A stretch of DNA of 64,000 nucleotides from Lobosporangium transversale (Eukaryota > Mortierellomycota > Mortierellomycetes > Mortierellales > Mortierellaceae). The translations under genes and the position numbers were made by a program. Of this stretch, positions 51,407 to 61,670 are shown in pieces. The notes under the pieces were generated by a model, which had not been told where the DNA came from, did no database searches, and saw nothing but the letters and a program-made list of their open reading frames with translations. The stretch covers positions 62,001 to 126,000 of the forward strand of contig NW_019029009.1 in NCBI RefSeq assembly GCF_002105155.1, written 5' to 3'. How positions within the stretch are numbered: the stretch's first letter is position 1; each line of letters opens with the position of its first letter.

Positions 51407-52620
51407 TTAAATGTTATTATAGCCATGACTCCTGACAGGTTGGTCATCATAGGCCTCCATCTGGAAGTCGTTGTTCCTGTCTTTATAGATGAATGCAGAT
51501 GTAAAAATAAAAAATTAGGACTTCTTAATCAAACGATTAAATAAAGCAAGAGAAACATTGTATCTTCAATTTGTCACATCAGCTGCGATTTTTTTTTTAC
51601 TTCGCCCAGAAGACAGTATTTTTTCATGCCCATTTTTTTAAATCACTTACCATCTACAACTCTGCTCCATTTCTGAAGCTTTTCCTTCCTCATACGACGC
51701 TGATAAATCACAGCACCAAAGTAGATCAAGACCAGAAGCCCTACTACCGGCAAAATCACTTGCCATGCTGAAAATCCACCTCCAGAATTGACTTCACGAT
51801 GGAGCAATTGGCAGGTCTTGTTCTCGGACAGGTCTCCAGATTCAAACTCACACCGAACTGCTGTCGCATTGGCTGCAGGGATCGGTGAGTTGTTTTCATT
51901 GAGACCCAAAGCTAATGGATTGCATTGCCAAGAAGAGGTGCATTGTTGGCCCAAGATGGGTCTAAGCAAACACTTGCCCATCATGCACGCCAGATGTGGC
52001 TCACAATTTGAGAATGCAGTGTACCAGTTGGTCCTAGTTTGATCATATCTGGATAAAAGTAGGTTCTTGGGCAGTGTTCCTTGGATGAGATCGTATACCA
52101 TCATGGCTAGACCGGTAGTCTTGGGAATGGGAAAAAGAGAGCAGTTTGCATTTAATTGAGAGCGTTGCCCGGACCAGCCGGGAACCGATGGAATACCAGA
52201 GTCGTTTCTGGAAAGAATGTAACCCCAGTTGAGTGATTTATCTAAACACACTAGGCCATCCTCGAGAACAAAACACTCCTTATTGTCACCACAGTAAGGC
52301 ATCGTCAGACAATCAATTGTACCGGGCGGATGTGGGTTTTTCGCCGGTCCTGGTGTCGGAGTGGCTGGTATTAGCGGCTCTGCTGTCGTTGTTGGTGAGG
52401 GCAGGTCTGTAAGCGAAAACGAGGTCGTAGGTTCACCACTAAAAGGCGGTGATGGCATTGTTGGTAGCGCTGTCTCTTCTGTTGCTATCGTTGTCAATGT
52501 TGTTGAGCCAGTGTCCTGCGCACGAACCCTTGAGATAAGCAAGATGCTTATACAAGCGACAAAGAAAAGTCGTCGGGTTTTTGCTAAAACGGCTCTCCGT
52601 AAACAAGTGCAATCACGCAT
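51407..52620 (-). CDS. Single-pass membrane protein with Cys-rich ectodomain
   Basis: Two exons, 51651-52620 and 51407-51480, give 347 residues (GAT split at the junction). The first 35 residues form a signal peptide or signal anchor (RRLFFVACISILLISRVRAQ, cut after RAQ likely). A Thr/Pro-rich stalk follows. The Cys-rich ectodomain has NPHPPGTIDCLTMPYCGDNK, ECFVLEDGLVCLD, HLACMMGKCLLRPILGQQC and WQCNPLALG, with NDS, NCS, NAT and NKT glycosylation-type sites. A single helix follows (WQVILPVVGLLVLIYFGAVI), then a short basic tail RRMRKEKLQKW and a small second exon. Such proteins are common in Mortierella-type fungi, but I cannot name a function. It is not related by sequence to the protein at 43745-46046. 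Confidence 0.8.
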
Positions 52621-53212
52621 TTTGGATAAAAGCCAACGAATATCTTGTAGTGAGAGACAAAGCTTGGATTTCCTGAAAAAGTATATAAAATCACAGCCCT
52701 GGAATAGATTGATTGAATGTGATGAAATGCACAGTGAAAATTCAATTAGATCAAGGAGCTAGCATCGCAAAGTCGTAAAGTGTGACGACGGACAGAAAAA
52801 GATCTATAACAGAGACAATCGGAATGCGAGACGTGAAGCACAGTTAGATGAGTGGATTAGGATGGATGAGAAAAAAGTGATGAGGGATTGTAGAGATATC
52901 TTATTGAACGGGTCGCAAACCATTCCGCCTAAATTTAAGATTTTGTTTTCTGAGAGCTTTGCCTACTCACACCACGACACACACTCAAGCTAAGCTGTCA
53001 TCCAACCTTTTTTCCGTAACTCACAGTTATTCCGAATGTTCAAATACAAAATAAATCGGACTAAAGAGATATAAAGTGATGACTACTTGTCATATCAACC
53101 TGAATACTGAATTAGCCTCCCTTTCATAAAAGAAAAAGTCGTTGGCTTTGTAATCAACAGGAAGTTATGAGACTATGTGACACAAAGATCATGTGGGAAA
53201 AAGCGCAAAACT
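52621..53212. other. Spacer, membrane protein gene to tRNA
   Basis: 592 bases, the promoter side of the membrane protein gene. No further gene seen. Confidence 0.4.
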
Positions 53213-53297
53213 TGGGCACAGTGGGATTCGAACCCACGCGTTCCAGGAACATTGTGTCTTAAGCACAACGCGTTAGACCAGACTCCGCCATATGCCC
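53213..53297 (-). tRNA. tRNA-Leu(UAA)
   Basis: Reads UUA codons. On the minus strand it runs from 53297 to 53213, 85 bases with discriminator A and no encoded CCA. The acceptor stem GGGCATA pairs with TGTGCCC. The anticodon stem TTGTG/CACAA encloses loop CTTAAGA, so the anticodon is TAA. The variable arm is long, as in class II tRNAs. The T arm GTGGG-TTCGAAT-CCCAC contains the internal B box. There is no intron. It lies 140 bases from the Helitron end. Confidence 0.95.
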
Positions 53298-53437
53298 AGA
53301 ACCATAATCAATTGCCGAGACTCTTGATTGGCTGGAAGTTGAAAACTCTTGTACATACACATTATTATATTCCTAGATTCATCATGTGATCGAAGCTTGG
53401 CTTTATGTCACGTGAAATACTAGCACCTAAGAAATGA

Positions 53438-53470
53438 CTAGCAGTAGCCCGTGCGATGCACAGGTGTGAA
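53438..53470 (-). repeat. Helitron 3' terminal hairpin and CTAG end
   Basis: A 7-bp stem (one G-T pair) with loop ATC, ten bases before the CTAG end. The flanking base is T, matching Helitron insertion between A and T. Confidence 0.85.
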
Positions 53471-56108
53471 TTTTTGAACAAAATAATTTATTATTTTTAT
53501 TTTTATACTTATTGGAGAACGCTCTTGTATACAATGTTCCTTGTATAAAACACCTTCAAACCCAGGAAATATGCCATTGTCTATTAAAACCCTCAGATCT
53601 CTTGGATTGGAGCAGCGTGATAGTGCAACATACAGTTGACCATGAGTAAACACGGGAGCAGGGAGATAAATACCCACCTTCTCAAGAGTTTGCCCCTGCG
53701 ACTTGTTAATTGTCATAGCGAATGCTGGCTTGATGGGGAATTGATACCGTGTAAACTTCACAGGTGATGTTTGGTCATCATCAGCAGTTGTCAGGGGGAT
53801 GCGCGGAATAAACACTCTTTTTCCTTTTAAAGCGCCTGTGATAACTTCTGCTTCCATGCATCTTGAGGAAAGACCACGCACAATAAGTCGGGTACCATTA
53901 CACAATCCACGCTTGGCGTTCATATTCCTTAACAACATGATAGGCTGGCCGATCTTTAGTAGCAGCTTAAATGGTGGCAATCCTGATGGCTCCAAAGTGT
54001 TGAGGTACTCGACTGGATATAGGCCAGCCTCCACATCATCAGTGACTGAGTCATGGGCTTGATAAGTCCCAATGTTTTCACCATAAAGCATTTTGGTTGC
54101 AATATCCTTAATCGCATTGACACTTTTGTTGAGAGGAGTCAATATGGCTCTTTTCATCATGTCATCAGGGAGCAATGGAGTAGTCTCAAGGCTGGGATAC
54201 ATGTAACTAATGAGCTGTTTAACATGCGAATCCCCACCTGCTGCTGGCTTGAAGATGTAGGCTTCGGGAATGCTGATATAGTCGGAATGGTTTGCTAGAT
54301 CAACAGTCGGTAAGGCGCCTTCTCCGACCTGGAGCAAGAACTGAACAAATGGACCATTGCTCGGATCATTCACCACCCTCATGTTTTGTGAAAGCTTCAT
54401 GACTTCTACTTTGCTCCAGATGTTTGGAGAGTTCTTTAGACAGGACCTAACAATTTGCTCCACTGTTCCTCGTACAACAACAGGTAGGGTCTGCCGGAAA
54501 TCTCCACCAAAAACGACAATCTTCCCACCAAATGGCTCATCCACCTTCAAAACATCTTTTAGCGTCCTATCGACAGCTTCAAAAATATGTCGATGCTGTG
54601 TTGGAGCCTCATCCCAAATGATAATTTTAGCATCAGAAATTTTTTGAGCCAATTCTGACCTGGCGGCAATGTTGCACACCGTGTCAGCTTTACATGCGAG
54701 AGGAATCTTGAAAACTGAATGTGCAGTGCGACCTTCGCGCAAAATTAAAGCAGCAATTTCTGAAGAGGCTACAGTAATGACTCTCCAGGATCCAGCTCAT
54801 CCAATATTTCCTGCCACTTCGGATTACAGGTAAATGTAATGAAAAGATCTGGTTTTCCATACTGTCGTACAATCGCCATGGAATCTTGGAATAGTTGATG
54901 CATATGACGTGGACCTCCAGTGAAAGATGAAGGGAGTACTATCCGCTTTCCAGTATTGGCAGAATCAACATTTGCATCATCATTTATGGCATCAACTATT
55001 CCTTGATACAGATCGGCACGAATTTCCTCTTGATGATCTTTGACAAACCTCAGTCTCTCCGATTCGATTTTGGCATACTGGTCAACAACGTATTGATGGC
55101 AAAGACGTCCAAATAGCCAAAAGTAGCATCTCTGATCTGTGTCACTAATTGCTCTGATTTGCAGGCGATAGGCATAGAATTCCCGAGTTGAAACATATTT
55201 AACCCTCGTGTTGTCAAAGAACCAATTCTATGAACAACTGTCCCCTGAATCCGGAATGTATACGCTCCATCTTGTCCGTTTGCAAGGGCCTGATCAACAT
55301 TGACTCCAATGGAGGTGAACGATAGCGACGCATTGTATTTCTTGATATCGTGCAAGAATTCCTTAAATTCTGGAATAACACCACTTAAAACCTCTAGGAT
55401 GAATGGAAGTGGCTCAATAATGGGCAATACAACTCGACCTCTCTGACAGCAGATGGAGTATTTAAAGTCCTGATTTTGCTTCTTATTACTTCGTTCCTCT
55501 TTCCACACTTTCGCCTGACAATCTGGACATTTTATCATCCGATCAAGGTGATGTCTGTGATTTTTAATACTGTTGCCTCTGATTAGATTTTCATTAAAAG
55601 GTCGCCTAGCAATGAAAGGTCGCCTAGCAATAGGAACTTGTACTGGAAGTGGAGGTCGTGGTGGGGGATGATAAGGCTCAAATTCATATTCTTCCTCGCG
55701 GTTACTTCTGTTCAGGTTAATGTTCTCATTACGTGAATTTTGCACCTCCATGTCACGCTCACTTTGATTTTGAAAAATTGAAAAAAAATATTTATTTAAT
55801 TATTAGTTCAGCTTTTCCTACACTTGTATCCTACATCCTATATATACTTATCCATTCCTCTGTTGCTCTGTCGTGTTGTCTTGTCATATTGTCATATATG
55901 TTCTGCATTTTCCAATTATCACTTATACTCACTTATCAATGACGGGGATAATATTCTCAGGACAATTTTCCAAATGTCCATGTATTCTTGGACGACTACA
56001 TGTCTTACATCTGTTGAAAAGACACTCATTACTATTTGATCGTTCATGCGTAACTTCAACTAATTCTCCACGACGCGCATATTCTTTAACGCATTGGTTG
56101 CAAACCAT
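53438..56108 (-). mobile_element. Helitron with internal deletion (visible part)
   Basis: Rolling-circle transposon read on the minus strand. The 3' terminus is clear at 53438: hairpin CCTGTGC-ATC-GCACGGG, then CTACTGCTAG, with T as the next flanking base, the classic Helitron end. The 5' TC terminus was not located; it lies upstream of 56108. Inside is one damaged Rep/helicase gene (listed separately) that lacks its middle. With no HUH endonuclease motif or Walker A it cannot move alone. Confidence 0.88.
53438..56108 (-). pseudogene. Helitron Rep/Pif1 helicase gene, frameshifted and internally deleted
   Basis: Exon 1 (55933-56108) codes a zinc-binding N-terminus with CNQC, CKTCSRPRIHGH and NCPENI. 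An intron leads to 55761. The next part has CPDCQAKVWKEE and a Helitron_like_N region. A one-base frameshift lies near 55180-55190, where QL replaces the frame that continues REFYAYRLQIRAISDTDQRC and LCHQYVVDQYAKIESERLRF. The Helitron_like_N domain continues to FITFTCNPKWQEILDELD, then at about 54780 jumps straight to a Pif1 helicase (VASSEIAALILREGRTAHS). The HUH motif and Walker A are gone. The helicase keeps IIWDEAPTQHR, FGGDFRQTLPVV and TINKSQGQTLEKVG...LYVALSRCSNP. The final stop TAG is part of the CTAG terminus. Confidence 0.88.
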
Positions 56109-56161
56109 TGTTGAAGTAAGGGAATAAGGGAATGAAAGGGGAGGAGGAGGAAATAAGGGTG

Positions 56162-56876
56162 AATCTATTTGACAACCCGGGTTGTCACTCTTATTTGACA
56201 GCCCCCCCCTAATTTAGCAATCACATCGGCTTATTTGGCAACCCAGGTCTTCAATTTTCACTTTTTTGTTATTTGACAACCCGGGTTGTCAAAAAAAGAA
56301 GAAAAATTGTCTTTTTCAACCTGTCACATGACAAGTCTTCACCATCTTGCACTTTTGGAGGGCCTTTCTCAGCTGGATTTCTAAAATGGTGGCAACACTC
56401 CATTATCATGACTGTGGTTATAGCTCTCTTTTTTTTCCTTTCCGCGTCTTACGCATGCGCCATCAAGCGTCGCATAACCACTCCGAATTTATGCATGCTT
56501 ATCTATCCAAAAAAACCCCTTAGTGCATGTTACCCGTATAGGCACATTTTCTATAAAAGCAAACCCTTGTTTTAGAAATCAGTTGTAATAAAAAAACAAC
56601 ACCTCGTAACCAAAAAAAAAAAGTTTGTTATTTGATGGAAGCTTTTAGATTGCTGGAGGGATTTCATGTTGCTGAGGGATAGCAATAGAAACGATTTTCA
56701 CATAATAATCTTGCCAATAAAAAAAGGGTTGTCAAATAACAGTGAGCTTGGGGTTGTCAAATTAGATATTTTACTATTTGGCAACCCGGGTTGTCACGCA
56801 AAGAAAAAAAATTGAGAAAAATAATTAAGGGGGGGGTTGTCAAATAAGAGTGACAACCCGGGTTGTCAAATAGATT
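56162..56876. mobile_element. Non-coding TIR element rich in a CCCGGG palindrome
   Basis: Left end 56162-56216 and right end about 56824-56876 are inverted copies of each other over about 50 bases (AATCTATTTGACAACCCGGG..., a CACTCTTATTTGACA spacer, then a C8 run). The interior codes nothing recognisable. Perfect 18-bp palindromes TGACAACCCGGGTTGTCA occur at 56170-56187, 56274-56291 and 56851-56868, one with a single change at 56779-56796, and partial copies near 56233, 56727 and 56753. A target duplication is not obvious. It looks like a MITE; the superfamily is unknown. Its left end is 54 bases from the Helitron gene start, so it may lie inside the Helitron 5' region or next to it. Confidence 0.75.
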
Positions 56877-57696
56877 AATTCATAGTATATTAGAGATATG
56901 ACATTTCTTTTTAGATATCAAAATGACACATGTTTTAGATTAGGCCATTTGAGCCAGGCACAAGACCCCATAAGGAAGGCAACCCATTTGTAGAGCAAAT
57001 CCTCAGTAGAAATTCTACATGCCTTTATGGGCCCTTGATTTTCAGCAATCGGAAAGAAAAGAAAGGTTGAATAAGCTTGGTATGAAAATTAGTTATTTGC
57101 GAGTAATGTGACATTATTTGCTGTCCCTGACATCATTGCTGGCTGTTGAAATCAAACCCTTTAGTCCGTTTGGTCAGACACGTAAATGTTCAGACGCTAC
57201 GAGTTGGTGTGGTGTACTGAAAGGAGGTTTTTGGTTAGTCTTGAGTCAATTACAGATACTCCACTTGTAAAGAACACCTTTTAATTGACTTGAGTAACAA
57301 AAAAAGCATTGAAGAGATGGGCGTCATCCTGACGATTTGACATTGTTCTTAATTATACAAACCTTGTCAGCACTCAGCAGGCAGCAAAATCATTGGACGT
57401 TTAAAGCAGTGTAATGATTACATGAAATTGAACTGGGACTCCAATTCCTACCCCACATGAGCAACTGTCTTTACATGGCTAAGATGACCTATCATCATCC
57501 AATATCCGTCATTCTTTCATCATTTACTTTAAAGTCTAGCTTGTTCAATAAAGAGGCCTTGAGACATCGAAGGAACAAAAGTATAAATACCGTCTCTTCT
57601 CCTATTTTTTTTGTTCATCAACTCAACTCTCAAAAACTTCTATCACAACTCATACACACTCAAACACTTAACAAAAGAAACAACACTTTATCCAAC
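56877..57696. other. Promoter region of the CsbD-like gene
   Basis: 819 bases without a coding region between the TIR element and the CsbD-like ATG. The last 110 bases hold a TATA box and a C/A-rich leader. Confidence 0.45.
57582..57589 (+). promoter_or_regulatory. TATA box of the CsbD-like gene
   Basis: TATAAATA 108 bases before the ATG, followed by a C/T/A-rich leader. Fits a strongly inducible stress gene. Confidence 0.6.
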
Positions 57697-57981
57697 ATGG
57701 CAAGCAAGATCACCAACACTGTCAAGGAGGCCGTCGGCAACACCAAGGAGAAGCTCGGCCACGCCACTCACAACGAGAACATGGCTGCATCCGGTGCCGC
57801 CCAAAGCGCTCAAGCTCATGCCGCCAAGCAGCAAGCCAGCCACGAGCGTCATGCTGAAGGACTTGCCCACAACGTCGAGGGTAACACTCAAAAGGCTACG
57901 GGCAACCTCACTAACGATCATTCCCTCAAGGCTCGTGGCCATGCTAACGATGCCCTCGGCAACGTCCAACGCTCCGTCTAA
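57697..57981 (+). CDS. CsbD-like small stress protein
   Basis: 94 residues, a single exon. It starts MASKITNTVKEAVGNTKEKL, with a second copy of the same pattern later (VEGNTQKATGNLTNDHSLKA). Such repeats of V/E-G-N-x-K-x-x-x-G-x-L with a following helix are the CsbD-like family of small, hydrophilic, general-stress proteins. Fungal relatives have been annotated as mismatch/cruciform DNA-binding proteins. The middle is Ala/His/Gln-rich (SAQAHAAKQQASHERHAEGL). Codons are strongly biased to C-ending forms (AAC, AAG, GCC), unlike the neighbours, which suggests very high expression. The promoter has a TATA box. The molecular role is not settled. Confidence 0.88.
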   Translation: MASKITNTVKEAVGNTKEKLGHATHNENMAASGAAQSAQAHAAKQQASHERHAEGLAHNVEGNTQKATGNLTNDHSLKARGHANDALGNVQRSV

Positions 57982-58654
57982 AGCCCTCAAGATCGATCCC
58001 TTAAAGGAGATGTTCGGAGTATTATCGATTAGGAATCACTTAATGTTCTTGAAGCGCTGGCTATTCCATGCTTAACAAACACAATCTGTTCTACTTTTGA
58101 CACTTCTTTTGTAAATAAATAAACATATTTGTAATAACTGATATTTGATGCCTTTTGTGCCTCATTTCTATATTGCTGTGGGTCCTTATCATAAAAGAAA
58201 AAAAACTACTACTGTGGGCAACATATTTCGTGGTGAAGAAAAAGTGAAAAAGGATGTAAAATGTAAAAAGGGAAGAAAACGAGGGCTATCCTACAGCCTA
58301 CATCCTTTAATCTCACAAAGACGTGTATGTTTTTGCAACGGAACAGAGTTGTGAACACATACGCACTGACCAAGAAAGGGTTGACAAAAATGGCAACAAC
58401 AACGTGAACATTGCTTTCAATCGGAGACGGGAGAGCATTCCTCTCGATCACCACCGTTATTTAGATATTTTCTCCGGTAGAAGAATTTCCCTTCCCGGCA
58501 AAGTGTTCCTAGCAGAATGGTATAAAAAGTATCTTTCCTTTACTGTCTTTTTTTTTCTTTTTTTTCTTTTCTCATCGCCTTCCGCTGTCTCCTATCTTTT
58601 TCTTGGTTCCTCATTCCACTTACGATCTCTGTTCATTCGTTTGTTCATTTCGAC
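57982..58654. other. Spacer, CsbD-like gene to hydrolase
   Basis: 673 bases. The last 90 are a C/T-rich leader for the hydrolase, with TATAAAAAG at about 58521. No further gene. Confidence 0.45.
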
Positions 58655-60590
58655 ATGTCGTTTAACATGGACCTAGAAACGGTCCAGCAGTTTGTGCTGG
58701 GTCAGCATCCCACATGGGAGGTTCTCAACAACACAGAAACGGGCGCAAAGATATTGGTCTATCATCAAGAGAAGCCACTTGTGATCCCACTCTTGATCCT
58801 CTTGCCCTTCTTACTCATTGCTCTCTTCCGCATGTATACAAACTCACCCGTGGTCCTATCCTACAACAAGAAGCCTGTTTCGATCAACCTTTATGATCCA
58901 AAAACAGGCAAGATGTATCAAGAAAATTATATCGATTACATCAAGCGCAAGTGTCCCTCACTTGTCGACCGTTCCAAGGGCGCTGTTTTCAAGCCCACAC
59001 TCTGGATGACCAGTGGACATCTTCAGACTGCTTATGCTGCTTACATTAATTTCACGACTCGCTACCTCATCGATTACCAAAGGTATGCTTCATTTCAACA
59101 TTTTGGTGTTTGCAAAAAAAAAAGTGCCAAATGCCCTGAATATCTTGAATATCCCTTTTTTTTTTTTTTTTTTTTTATCTGATCGAGCCAATAATTACTC
59201 GAAGCGAAAACGAAGATAAAAAAAATGCCTTGTTAGAATCATTTGGGCCTCTGTTTTTTTTTTTTTTTTTCTTTTTACGAACATCTTTTACCACATCAAC
59301 ATTTGGCGCAATTAAGTTTCCAAACATGCTTACGTTTTTTTTTGCTATCATGCATCTGCATAAATTTGAGATGTTTATTCACGCTAAAGTCTAACCCCTT
59401 GGCTTATGCTTTTTACTGTTCTTCCATCTTTTTCTCCGGCTTTGCATTTTTTTTCTGGTCTGTTTAGGGAGCTGCTGTCAACCCCGGATGGGGGAACGGT
59501 ATCAATCGACTGGGCACCTTCATTTGAAAAGAAGCCTGTAGATGATACGCCAACATTGGTGATTTTGCATGGCCTCACAGGAGGAAGCTACGAGTCATAT
59601 ATCCGGTCCTTAATTGAAGTCTTGACACAAGAGCATGGCTACCGCTGTGTGGTCTTCAATGCTCGTGCTTGTGCTGATACAGACCTGACCTCTGCTCAAC
59701 TTTACTGTGGCTCCTGGACAGATGATCTTCGAATGGTTGTCAAGCATATCCGCAAAACTCTCCCCGAGGCTAAACTCATGAGTATTGGTTTCAGTTTAGG
59801 ATCAAACATTCTGATGAATTACATGGGTGAGGAAGGAGATCAATGCGAGTTTATGGGAGCCATCTCTGTTGGCAATCCTTATGATTTGATGGGGTAAGCA
59901 AAATTTAAGATCCTTTTTAACTCTTCCCCTGATTGTGAGAAAAAGACTGATCTAATCTCGAATTTTTGCCACACCATTTTTAGAACATGCTACAACATGG
60001 AGCGCGGATTCTTGGGGCACAACCTTTACTCACCAGCAATGGGAGGCAACTTGAAGAGAATCTTTTTCAAACATGCGAAGATGTTTGAAAATACAGATAT
60101 TGATATCGAAGATGTTCGACGTGGTGTTACAATCCGTGACTTTGATGACCGAGTCACCCGCAAGATTTTCAAGTACAGAACTGTTCACGAGTATTATCGA
60201 ATGGCCTCATGCTGTCAGCGTATCTTGGATATCAAAAGACCCTTCCTTTGCCTCAGTGCCTTGGATGATCCTATTGCTATAGCGGAATGTATTCCCCGTG
60301 ATGAAATTAAAGGAAATCCTTTCGGATTGTTGGTGACCACAGCCCGTGGCGGACACTTGGGCTGGTTCGAAGGCTTCTTCAGTCAAGATCGCTGGTGCAC
60401 GAAGCCTTTGTCCGAATACTGTATAGCTATGTTCGAGGCTGACCCTAGACCTGTCTCGGATTCTCCTTCCATTAAATCGCTCTATGCCAATATTGGCGCT
60501 CAGGAGGATGATTTGGCCAACCAGAGCCATACTGTCCGTGATCTCTCTACAGCTGGAGGCGCCACAATTAAGCCTGTCAGGTCTCTCTAG
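58655..60590 (+). CDS. Membrane alpha/beta hydrolase, ABHD1/3 - EMB8 - Eht1 family
   Basis: Serine hydrolase or acyltransferase of the YheT-like group; yeast members (Eht1, Eeb1, Mgl2) make or cleave medium-chain esters and monoacylglycerols. Three exons, 58655-59082, 59468-59893 and 59984-60590, give 486 residues. A single N-terminal membrane helix (PLVIPLLILLPFLLIALF) anchors it. Catalytic set: nucleophile Ser in SIGFSLGSNI, Asp in SALDDPIA and His in RGGHLGW. Other family marks are WMTSGHLQTAYA, LVILHGLTGGSYESYI, FNARACADTDLTS and GSWTDDL. The first intron (59083-59467) is long and T-rich. The exact substrate cannot be read. Confidence 0.93.
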
Positions 60591-61670
60591 AAGCAGTCGT
60601 TAGAAACTAGCCTATTTCTTTCTTATTAGATTTCAATATATATTTGTGCGACCCTTCGCCTTATTCTTTATGGCATCTCATTTTGACGATCCCCTTGGCT
60701 TCTTCTCTCATTGTATCTAATCTTGATTAGTATCTATATAGCCTCCTAAAATCAACTTTTGCCAAGTGAATATTCTAATTTGAGATGGCGCCCATTTTGA
60801 CCATCGATCATCTTTGTTATTACCGCTGAGCTAGAGCATGAGGATTACTGCTCCTACTGAGTTAGAGCATGGAGACACACGGGGAAATAGAATCTGAATA
60901 CCCTTCGAATAGGGCCATTGAATGCCTGTGCGTTCTTGACATTGTCCTATTGCGCACTTTACATGTCATAGACGATTGTGGCCTTGGAGTCGCATGAAGA
61001 TTGATTATTCCTCTAGGGTAGGGAATACGGGATATTACCGGTACCCTAGCCCTCAATCTCCGAAATGAAGGGGGTGAAGGAAGATTTCACAACAAAAGCT
61101 TCTCATTCAATTCGCCAATGTCATATCGGATTTCCTCGTAGGTCTCGCATACATGAATTTTTTAACTGAAAGATCACTTTTGATGATCTAGCGTGGCGTT
61201 ATGTAGGTTTCGCTCTGAAGTCTGCTAGTTTAGATAGAGCATAGAATCGCCTTATCGACACTAAAGATTATGATGAGCGATCCAGCAATGAGAGGAGGGG
61301 TTTGCTTGCACTGATATTAATTACAATATGGAAAGGATATGACACCCTTGCACCCTTTTTGGTATATCTTCATCTCAATCTAGGTCTTTGAAGGCGCCCC
61401 AGTTGATTAGCGGATATACTTGACTGAAAGGTTCACGAATGCTATGCCTCCCTATCCGGAAGGGTAAAACACTTAGTGTTCATCTTAAGGAAATGGATAG
61501 TTATATAAAGGGGCGAAAGGCAAAGAGAGGGGAAGTTCACAACCACAATCGCAATTGCAGCCATGTAGCCTGTTGAGATAGATCTCGGCAATAACAAGAG
61601 GAGGAAATCTATTACTGTTTTTATTGTCAGTTAGCACGCAGTTATCTATGACCTTCGAGTTTATATATGG
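60591..61670. other. 1.1 kb convergent spacer
   Basis: No gene recognised. A 15-base motif CTGAGYTAGAGCATG occurs twice, 31 bases apart (60826-60840 and 60857-60871). On the minus strand its first copy contains TAGCTCAGCGG, the tRNA A-box consensus, but no matching B box is found nearby. Confidence 0.45.

Noticed and set aside
56162-56876. CRISPR-like array from the repeated palindromes
   Set aside because: Spacing is irregular, copies are few, the ends are inverted repeats and the host is a eukaryote.
60740-60900. Possible complete tRNA gene around the A-box-like motif
   Set aside because: No B box, no cloverleaf.
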